Part shown: in pieces, positions 1 to 4,183 of the stretch
Numbering within the stretch: position 1 is the stretch's first letter
Layout of the letters: each line of letters opens with the position of its first letter
NCBI GenBank assembly: GCA_937934385.1
Contig: CALGZV010000252.1
Span: 1-5,163, forward strand
Direction of reading: 5' to 3'
Origin: an uncultured Clostridia bacterium
Lineage (GTDB): Bacteria; Bacillota; Clostridia; Oscillospirales; CAG-272
Length of the DNA: 5,163 bases
Position numbers and translations under genes: made by a program
Notes under the pieces: generated by a model
Database searches by the model: none
What the model saw: only the letters and a program-made list of their open reading frames with translations
Told to the model about the DNA's origin: nothing

Positions 1-55
1 TCTTTTGACGCCTGAGAGAACATTGAATGACTAAAAGCAAAACGTCTGCGCCGTT

Positions 56-80
56 CTGACGCAGCTTTGCTGCGTATCAG
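56..80. repeat. Small GC-rich inverted repeat (hairpin)
   Basis: ACGCAGC (59-65) and GCTGCGT (69-75) are perfect complements around a TTT loop. CTG (56-58) and CAG (78-80) extend the stem across an AT bulge, and GCGC segments lie on both sides. No T-run follows directly, so it is not a typical intrinsic terminator. It is much more GC-rich than its surroundings and could be a dispersed intergenic repeat or the hairpin of an upstream transcript. The function is unknown. Confidence 0.45.
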
Positions 81-132
81 GGCTTGCGCCTTACTTTTAT
101 GATATAATAACATATAAATTCGGAGAAGTCAA

Positions 133-162
133 TTGTTTTGTGAAAAACATTACAATTATAAC
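133..162 (+). promoter_or_regulatory. Candidate sigma-A promoter for dusB
   Basis: TTGTTT (133-138) is followed after 18 bases by TATAAC (157-162). An overlapping alternative is TTACAA (150-155), 16 bases, GATAAT (172-177). Both lie in the AT-rich upstream region and point towards dusB, which would give a 5' leader of roughly 170-190 bases. Matches are imperfect and such boxes arise by chance in AT-rich DNA, so this is only a candidate. Confidence 0.25.
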
Positions 163-229
163 GGATTACAAGATAATAAATTGACGTTTTTCATAATTAG
201 GTTGGAAGTGAAGCGGCATTTGGAAATTC

Positions 230-250
230 TGAGATCAATATCAGATCTCA
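230..250. repeat. Inverted repeat in the dusB leader
   Basis: TGAGATC (230-236) and GATCTCA (244-250) are perfect 7-base complements separated by a 7-base AT-rich loop. The hairpin would lie in the 5' leader of dusB about 100 bases before its start. The sequence after it is not a T-run, so a terminator is unlikely. A protein-binding operator or an RNA-stabilising hairpin is possible but unproven. Confidence 0.35.
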
Positions 251-334
251 CCGTAAGTATAATTTTAGCAATATACTCTTGAATTTTATGTTCGGAGAGT
301 GTATAATAAAATACATAATTTTTATGAGACAACC

Positions 335-340
335 GGAGGA
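335..340 (+). promoter_or_regulatory. Ribosome binding site deciding the dusB start
   Basis: GGAGGA lies 10 bases before the ATG at 351. The upstream in-frame ATGs at 279 and 324 have no comparable Shine-Dalgarno sequence and would add 24 or 9 residues that do not look like the family. The spacing is slightly long, but this is the best-supported start. Confidence 0.65.
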
Positions 341-350
341 CGCCTTATCA

Positions 351-1367
351 ATGGTGAGTATAGGCAATATAAAGCTTAAATACGGTCTTATGCTCGCACC
401 GATGGCGGGAGTCACCGACAGGAGTTTTCGCAGGATATGCAAGCGGTTCGGAGCGGAATATATGGTCTCCGAAATGATATCGTCTAAAGCTATCATATAT
501 CACGACACTAAAACGCCCGAGCTTGCGAGAATGAACGAATCGGAGCATCCGATGGCTTTGCAGATATTCGGAAGCGAACCTGATATCATGGCGCAGGCGG
601 CGCTGTGGCTTACAGATAATTTTTCTCCGGAAGCGATTGATATCAATATGGGCTGTCCTGTAAAAAAGATAGTCGGAAGCGGAGACGGCAGCGCGCTCAT
701 GCGCAATCCGGAAAAGGCGGCGGCAGTTGCCGGAGCAGTTGTGGGGGCGCTTGATGGAAAAGTGCCTGTGACCGTTAAGATACGTACAGGTTTTGACAGC
801 GAGCATAAGAATGCAGTGGAAGTTGCAAAGCTGCTTGAAGGCGTCGGAGTGTCGCTTTTATGCGTACACGGAAGAACACGCGAACAGTTCTATGCACCGC
901 CTGTAGATATTGATACTATAGCCGCTGTAAAAAGCGCGGTCGGTATTCCGGTCATAGCAAACGGCGGAATATATTCTGCGGAAGATGCCCGGAATATGCT
1001 TGACAGAACGCATTGCGACGGAATTATGCTCGGGCAGGGCGTATGCGGCAATCCGTGGCTGTTTGACGAGATAATTTCTTCATTCGAGGGCAGACCTTTT
1101 TCACCTCCGTCGGTAGACGGGCGTATCGCTCTCGCGAAGGAGCATACCGAAATGCTGATCGAAGATAAAGGCGAATATACCGGAATACGTGAGGCACGCA
1201 AGCATCTCGGATGGTATCTGGCCGGAATGCGCGGAGCCGCTGCAATGCGTCACCGGATCAATTTTGCCGAAACAAAAGAGGTTATTTTTGTCTTGCTTGA
1301 CGAGCTTGTTTGTTCTATACATGAATACGAAAAGTCAGCGCCTGAAAACAGAGCGCATATCATTTAG
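351..1367 (+). CDS. dusB: tRNA-dihydrouridine synthase, DusB type
   Basis: This 338-residue protein is an FMN-dependent enzyme that reduces specific uridines in the tRNA D-loop to dihydrouridine with NAD(P)H. The start at 351 puts the first beta strand at the N-terminus and gives a normal length for the family. Visible motifs in order are APMAGVTDRSFR (16-27, FMN site), NMGCPVKK (99-106) with the catalytic cysteine C102, VKIRTG (142-147), VHGRTREQ (172-179), IANGGI (202-207) and GNPWLF (233-238). The C-terminal helical tRNA-binding domain shows the RKHLGWYLAG and MRHRINF segments. The phosphate-loop position that is usually GR in the family reads GQ here (228-229), a mild variation. The aminotransferase gene follows after 39 bases with no terminator between, so the two are probably co-transcribed. 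The family call is secure; the DusB subgroup rests on overall motif likeness. Confidence 0.95.
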   Translation: MVSIGNIKLKYGLMLAPMAGVTDRSFRRICKRFGAEYMVSEMISSKAIIYHDTKTPELARMNESEHPMALQIFGSEPDIMAQAALWLTDNFSPEAIDINMGCPVKKIVGSGDGSALMRNPEKAAAVAGAVVGALDGKVPVTVKIRTGFDSEHKNAVEVAKLLEGVGVSLLCVHGRTREQFYAPPVDIDTIAAVKSAVGIPVIANGGIYSAEDARNMLDRTHCDGIMLGQGVCGNPWLFDEIISSFEGRPFSPPSVDGRIALAKEHTEMLIEDKGEYTGIREARKHLGWYLAGMRGAAAMRHRINFAETKEVIFVLLDELVCSIHEYEKSAPENRAHII

Positions 1368-1394
1368 ACTGAAATAAACAGAATCAAACCTGAA

Positions 1395-1401
1395 AGAGGA
1401 G
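1395..1401 (+). promoter_or_regulatory. Ribosome binding site of the aminotransferase
   Basis: AGAGGAG ends five bases before the ATG at 1407. It is a strong site in the short 39-base gap after dusB and supports both this start and translation from a shared transcript. Confidence 0.7.
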
Positions 1402-1406
1402 ATAAC

Positions 1407-2282
1407 ATGCAAAACGCTGCTTATTATAACGGAAAGATAACGACTATCGAGGAAATGACTGTACCGCTTAACGACAGAGCGGTATATTTCGGCGACGGAG
1501 TTTACGATGTTGCATTCTGTCATAACGGAAAGATGTTTCTTATTGATGAGCATTTTGACCGTTTTTACAACAGCTGCAAGCTTATAAAAATTGATTTTCC
1601 GTATTCACGCGATGAAATGCGCGGTATAATTTCCGATCTTATATCAAGGCTCGATGATACATCCGATGTTTTGATATATTGGCAGGCAAGCCGCGGAACG
1701 GCTCCGAGAAATCATCCGTTCCCCGAGGGAGTAAAGCCGAATCTTCTTGTATATGTAAAACCCAAGAAGATAATGAACCTTGACAAGCGCATGAAGCTTG
1801 TTACATGGTCGGATATACGCTATAAGATGTGCAATGTCAAGACGATAAATCTTATTCCGAATATTCTTGCAGCTCAGCATGCTATAGACAACGGATGCGA
1901 TGAGGCTGTACAGATACGCGACAGGATAGAGACGGACAGCGGCGAGGTACTCACCGACGTTGTCACCGAGGGCGCACATACTAATATTTCGATACTTAAG
2001 GACGGAAAGTTTATCACCGCTCCTCTCGGATGCTACATACTTCCGGGTATTGCACGCAGTCATCTTATCGGACTGTGCCGCGATCACGGTATTCCGGTAG
2101 AGGAGAGATACGTCACACGTGCCGAGCTGTTTGATGCAGACGAGGTATTTGTTTCAAGTACAACTACTCTTGTCCGTGCGGCATGCGAGATAGACGGAAA
2201 GCCGGTAGGTTGCCGTAATCAGAAATTTGTTGACGAGCTTCAGTCATGGTATCTTGAAAAGCTTGAACTGGCAACAAGATAA
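1407..2282 (+). CDS. dat: D-amino acid aminotransferase-like PLP enzyme (class IV)
   Basis: This is a 291-residue fold-type IV pyridoxal-phosphate aminotransferase. The closest match I recognise is D-amino acid (D-alanine) aminotransferase, which interconverts D-alanine and 2-oxoglutarate with pyruvate and D-glutamate in the cytoplasm and can supply D-glutamate for peptidoglycan. Motifs in order: FGDGVYDV (28-35) with Y33, EHFDRFY (48-54), SRGTAPRNHPFP (95-106) with R101 and H103 corresponding to the carboxylate-binding RxH pair of the Bacillus enzyme, VKTINL (144-149) with PLP lysine K145, TEGAHTN (187-193) with E188, and VSSTTT near the C-terminus. About 11 extra residues lie between R171 and V186 compared with the Bacillus enzyme as I recall it. 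The RxH pair argues against a branched-chain aminotransferase or aminodeoxychorismate lyase, but the substrate is inferred. No clear terminator follows. Confidence 0.85.
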   Translation: MQNAAYYNGKITTIEEMTVPLNDRAVYFGDGVYDVAFCHNGKMFLIDEHFDRFYNSCKLIKIDFPYSRDEMRGIISDLISRLDDTSDVLIYWQASRGTAPRNHPFPEGVKPNLLVYVKPKKIMNLDKRMKLVTWSDIRYKMCNVKTINLIPNILAAQHAIDNGCDEAVQIRDRIETDSGEVLTDVVTEGAHTNISILKDGKFITAPLGCYILPGIARSHLIGLCRDHGIPVEERYVTRAELFDADEVFVSSTTTLVRAACEIDGKPVGCRNQKFVDELQSWYLEKLELATR

Positions 2283-2314
2283 GTTATCTTAAATTAAGCC
2301 CTGACAATATATAT

Positions 2315-2344
2315 CTGAAATTTTTCCGGATGTATTTTGATAAT
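2315..2344 (+). promoter_or_regulatory. Candidate promoter of the exporter leader
   Basis: CTGAAA (2315-2320) and GATAAT (2339-2344, five of six matches to the -10 consensus) are 18 bases apart. Transcription would begin near 2350, only about ten bases before the leader ribosome binding site, giving a compact attenuator-type leader of about 140 bases ahead of the exporter. The -35 box is weak, so read-through from the aminotransferase gene is an alternative. Confidence 0.4.
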
Positions 2345-2373
2345 ATGTTAAATTTAAAGCAGGAGGATGACCT

Positions 2374-2412
2374 GTGATACTCTGTATTGTATCTGCTCCA
2401 TGCAAAGTTTGA
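2374..2412 (+). CDS. Putative 12-residue regulatory leader peptide
   Basis: GTG at 2374 lies 7 bases after a near-perfect AGGAGG and opens a frame reading MILCIVSAPCKV before TGA at 2410. The ORF ends inside the 5' arms of the two competing hairpins, as expected if ribosome position on it controls the exporter downstream. The hydrophobic I-L-C-I-V run loosely recalls hydrophobic stall motifs of macrolide-responsive erm leader peptides, but this is only a resemblance. An alternative frame of 21 codons starts with ATG at 2367, but that ATG abuts the AGGAGG with no spacing, so it is less likely. No enzymatic role is expected; the act of translation would be the function. Confidence 0.5.
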   Translation: MILCIVSAPCKV

Positions 2413-2427
2413 GGACACTGCATGGAG
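2396..2427 (+). promoter_or_regulatory. Hairpin A, competing (possible antiterminator) stem
   Basis: CTCCATGCA (2396-2404) and TGCATGGAG (2419-2427) are perfect 9-base complements around a 14-base loop. The 5' arm lies in the last codons of the leader ORF, and the stem uses bases also needed by hairpin B, so only one can form. Being first to be transcribed, it could act as an antiterminator that prevents B. The direction of the switch cannot be settled by eye. Confidence 0.5.
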
Positions 2428-2462
2428 GATAATTCGAGTCCTCGGACTTTGCATTTTGATTT
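2400..2462 (+). terminator. Hairpin B, probable attenuator terminator
   Basis: TGCAAAGTTTGAGGAC (2401-2416) pairs with GTCCTCGGACTTTGCA (2438-2453) over 16 positions including two G-U wobbles, and A2400-T2454 adds one more pair. The loop is 21 bases. The stem is followed by TTTTGATTT (2454-2462), an interrupted T-tract, so it resembles an intrinsic terminator placed between the leader ORF and the exporter start. The weak T-tract leaves open that it acts on translation instead. Confidence 0.5.
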
Positions 2463-2487
2463 ACTGAAAATTCAAAGGAGCAAAGTC
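2445..2487 (+). promoter_or_regulatory. Alternative pairing that masks the exporter start region
   Basis: GACTTTGC (2445-2452), which is part of the 3' arm of hairpin B, is perfectly complementary to GCAAAGTC (2480-2487). That second element begins at the last base of the exporter Shine-Dalgarno AAAGGAG (2474-2480) and ends four bases before its ATG. GCAAAGT therefore occurs twice, at 2402-2408 and 2480-2486, and both copies compete for the same partner. The enclosed bases 2455-2459 and 2472-2476 can extend the masking structure. This suggests translational control in addition to, or instead of, termination. Confidence 0.45.
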
Positions 2488-2491
2488 AATT

Positions 2492-3781
2492 ATGAAAATA
2501 AAACAACTTAAACCGTATTTAATGCTTTGGAGTACTCAGGCGCTTTCTACGCTTGGCAGTGGCATGACAAGCTATGCGTTGGTACTGTGGCTTTATCTTC
2601 GCAGCGGATCTGCACTCGGAACTGCGCTTTTATCAGTCTGTTCCTATGCGCCTTATGTGGTAATGAGCATATTTGCAGGTGCTTTAAGCGATCGTTGGAA
2701 CAAAAAGCGTACCATGCTGGTCTGCGATCTGCTTGCGGCGCTGAGTACTGTTATCGTTTTTATTCTTATCAAGACCGATTCCCTAAGCGGATGGCATCTG
2801 TATGTTTTGAATGCTTTAAGCGGACTGATGAATACAATTCAGCAGCCTGCAAGCGAGGTGGCGGCTACACTGCTGATACCGAAAGGCTATTATCAGAAGA
2901 CAAGCGGACTGCGTTCATTCTCTCAGTCTTTAAACTCGATTCTGACTCCGATACTGTCGACAGCTCTGTTTGTATTTGCCGGAATAGACTTTGTAATCGT
3001 CGTTGATCTGATTACTTTTGCATTCGCTTTTATAACGTTGCTGTTTATACATATCCCCGAAAATGATGTGTCAAAGCAGACGGAGGAAAAGCTGCTGACA
3101 GCAGCCGGAAAGGGAGTTGTATGGCTTAGAGAGAATCCATTGATCCTGACACTTATTCTGTATCTTGCGTGCATCAATCTGGTGGCGTCAATATATGACG
3201 CGGCGCTTCCTGCTATGTTATTGTCAAAGAAAAACGGCGGGGAAACGGTTTTAGGACTTGTTAATACGTGTGTCGGTATTGCAACTCTGGCGGGCAGTGT
3301 GCTTGTTACATTTCTTCCTGCACCGAAAAATCGCGTGAAAGTCATTTCACTTACATTGCTTTTGTCAATGAGCAGTGAGAATTTTCTTCTCGCTTTTGGG
3401 AAAACGCCGTTTGCCTGGTGTATCGGCGCTGTTTTGGGGTGGTTATTCATACCTCTCATGAATGCAAATTTAGATGTGATCATTCGAAGCAGTATACCCA
3501 TTGATATGCAGGGACGTGTCTACTCCTGCCGTAACACATTGCAATTTTTTACTATTCCGATAGGATTTCTGCTTGGAGGTCTGTTCGTAGATAAAGTTTT
3601 TGAACCGCTGATGGCAGCGCAGCTAGAGGGCAGTTTACTTGCATTCCTTTTCGGAGAAGGTAAGGGTTCGGGCGCAGCTATGCTGTTTTTTATCATCGGC
3701 ATTGCCGGAGTTATTGTATGCCTGATCTTTAACTTAAGGCTGCGAAAATACAGATGGTGTGAGAATGATATCTTAAGATGA
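2492..3781 (+). CDS. MFS drug exporter, Mef-like (MFS_3) family
   Basis: This 429-residue inner-membrane protein has about 12 hydrophobic segments, at roughly 10-35, 42-66, 74-95, 101-120, 142-165, 167-187, 216-240, 255-275, 284-302, 308-330, 349-370 and 396-418. Between segments 2 and 3 it has the MFS motif A as GALSDRWNKKRTML (63-76), with the usual aspartate and basic residues. The layout and the conserved stretch of NALSGLMNTIQQPA followed by a region rich in S, Q and L resemble the proton-driven macrolide exporter Mef(A) and relatives, so drug efflux is the likely role, although the substrate is unknown. The start at 2492 follows AAAGGAG with an 11-base gap, and the leader upstream looks like a ribosome-mediated attenuator, which fits an antibiotic-inducible pump. 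No truncation is seen. An APH-family phosphotransferase follows 402 bases downstream. Confidence 0.85.
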   Translation: MKIKQLKPYLMLWSTQALSTLGSGMTSYALVLWLYLRSGSALGTALLSVCSYAPYVVMSIFAGALSDRWNKKRTMLVCDLLAALSTVIVFILIKTDSLSGWHLYVLNALSGLMNTIQQPASEVAATLLIPKGYYQKTSGLRSFSQSLNSILTPILSTALFVFAGIDFVIVVDLITFAFAFITLLFIHIPENDVSKQTEEKLLTAAGKGVVWLRENPLILTLILYLACINLVASIYDAALPAMLLSKKNGGETVLGLVNTCVGIATLAGSVLVTFLPAPKNRVKVISLTLLLSMSSENFLLAFGKTPFAWCIGAVLGWLFIPLMNANLDVIIRSSIPIDMQGRVYSCRNTLQFFTIPIGFLLGGLFVDKVFEPLMAAQLEGSLLAFLFGEGKGSGAAMLFFIIGIAGVIVCLIFNLRLRKYRWCENDILR

Positions 3782-3801
3782 GTCTGCAGTGAAATATCAT
3801 T
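3764..3801. repeat. Inverted repeat spanning the exporter stop codon
   Basis: AATGATAT (3764-3771) and ATATCATT (3794-3801) are perfect 8-base complements around the TGA stop, with a 22-base loop. The stem is AT-rich and is not followed by a T-run, so it is a poor intrinsic terminator. It may stabilise the 3' end of the exporter mRNA or be fortuitous. Confidence 0.3.
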
Positions 3802-3894
3802 GTCGAATATTAGTTTTGATAATAGTTTGATGCCGAGTAAGACAAAATACCTTAAAATTACAGGGGGAAGAGGATAACTAAGATAAACTTAAAT

Positions 3895-3923
3895 TTGACC
3901 CCATCAAAATTTTATATTGTTAT
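3895..3923 (+). promoter_or_regulatory. Candidate promoter upstream of the phosphotransferase
   Basis: TTGACC (3895-3900, five of six matches to the -35 consensus) is followed after 17 bases by TGTTAT (3918-3923, four of six). This would give a 5' leader of about 250 bases. Another weak possibility nearer the gene is TTGCAG (3980-3985) with TATACA (4005-4010), 19 bases apart. Confidence 0.3.
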
Positions 3924-3946
3924 TACCCGTTATATGATGATATTAA

Positions 3947-4048
3947 AATCCTCCTAAAGCCTTGAAAACAAAGGGTTTATTGCAGCCTTTTTCATTTGTC
4001 CATTTATACAATTTTACTTGCGTTTACCTCTGCTCGGAAAGATTATAA
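3947..4048 (+). pseudogene. Possible 3' scrap of mobile-element-associated sequence
   Basis: An open stretch of 33 codons without a start reads NPPKALKTKGLL near its beginning and ends at TAA 4046. From memory, similar P-P-K-A-L-K-x-K-G strings occur in short spurious ORFs beside integrases and other mobile elements in Clostridia. The DNA CCTTG, AAAA, CAAAGG (3960-3974) is a small imperfect inverted repeat of the kind that can sit at recombination core sites. This is weak evidence and could be chance. Confidence 0.15.
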
Positions 4049-4065
4049 GGGCAAAAATAAGGGCA
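4045..4065. repeat. Short tandem direct repeat ATAAGGGCA
   Basis: ATAAGGGCA occurs at 4045-4053 and again at 4057-4065, a period of 12 bases or slightly more than one helical turn. Two such boxes on one face of the helix, 119-139 bases before the phosphotransferase start, could bind a regulator. No known operator is recognised. Confidence 0.35.
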
Positions 4066-4127
4066 GGAAAAAAAAGATAACACGATATAAATACAAAATC
4101 GAGGAACCTAAGTACAGCACCCTGCCC
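4061..4127 (+). repeat. Distant inverted repeat in the phosphotransferase leader
   Basis: GGGCAGG (4061-4067) and CCTGCCC (4121-4127) are perfect 7-base complements 53 bases apart, and are the only GC-rich words in an AT-rich stretch. In RNA they could close a large leader structure ending 56 bases before the TTG start. Chance cannot be excluded. Confidence 0.3.
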
Positions 4128-4171
4128 CTCAAAGTTTATGCTCTGAAATCGATTTAAATAAGAATTAACAT

Positions 4172-4177
4172 GGAGGT
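4172..4177 (+). promoter_or_regulatory. Ribosome binding site deciding a TTG start
   Basis: GGAGGT lies six bases before TTG 4184. The nearby ATG at 4191 is followed directly by TAA, and the first in-frame ATG is about 140 bases further on, which would remove the N-terminal lobe of the kinase fold. The TTG is therefore the likely start. Confidence 0.7.
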
Positions 4178-4183
4178 AAACAG

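Larger units (their letters stand above)
1..350. other. Non-coding region upstream of dusB
   Basis: No convincing gene is visible here on either strand. The stretch is AT-rich after about base 90 and contains a GC-rich hairpin (56-80), a 7-bp inverted repeat (230-250) and several weak sigma-A-like boxes. The minus strand is open from about base 100 towards base 1 without a recognisable start or ribosome binding site, so the start of a divergent gene cannot be excluded but is not supported. The region probably serves as promoter and 5' leader of the dusB gene. Confidence 0.5.
2361..2491 (+). promoter_or_regulatory. Probable ribosome-mediated attenuator leader
   Basis: The 5' leader of the MFS exporter contains, in order, AGGAGG (2361-2366), a 12-codon open frame (2374-2412), hairpin A (2396-2427), a longer competing hairpin B (2400-2454) followed by a T-rich stretch, and the exporter ribosome binding site AAAGGAG (2474-2480). 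Hairpins A and B share bases and cannot coexist, and the end of the small ORF lies inside both 5' arms. The 3' arm of B can instead pair with 2480-2487 next to the exporter start. Such an arrangement is known for drug-inducible efflux, erm and cat-type genes, where a ribosome stalled on the leader ORF changes the RNA fold. Here the elements are seen directly; the mechanism and the inducer are inferred. Confidence 0.6.
3782..4183. other. 402-base spacer between exporter and phosphotransferase
   Basis: No intact gene is visible on either strand and the composition is strongly AT-rich. It holds a weak promoter candidate (3895-3923), a 33-codon open scrap without a start (3947-4048), a short tandem repeat (4045-4065) and a distant inverted repeat (4061-4067 with 4121-4127). 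A clear terminator for the exporter is not seen. The length and the mixture of short repeats would fit a junction between separately acquired resistance genes or a leader of the phosphotransferase. Confidence 0.5.

Noticed and set aside
103..108. Perfect TATAAT box
   Set aside because: No acceptable -35 box lies 16-18 bases upstream; the nearest TTGCGC is only 13 bases away, so it was not called as a promoter.
279..350. Upstream ATGs extending DusB by up to 24 residues
   Set aside because: They lack a ribosome binding site and the extra residues do not resemble the family N-terminus; ATG 351 follows GGAGGA.
348..806. 152-codon open frame on the minus strand opposite dusB
   Set aside because: It is fully antisense to a strongly conserved gene, has no recognisable motif and is rich in arginine and histidine as expected of a shadow frame.
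2367..2432. 21-codon frame starting ATG 2367 as the leader peptide
   Set aside because: Its ATG directly abuts AGGAGG with no spacer, whereas GTG 2374 has ideal spacing; it remains a secondary possibility.
2527..3006. 159-codon open frame on the plus strand inside the exporter
   Set aside because: It is an out-of-frame shadow rich in cysteine and arginine, while the main frame shows clear membrane segments and MFS motif A.
2923..3501. 192-codon open frame on the minus strand opposite the exporter
   Set aside because: It lies entirely within the exporter gene, shows no domain and is explained by codon bias of the real gene.
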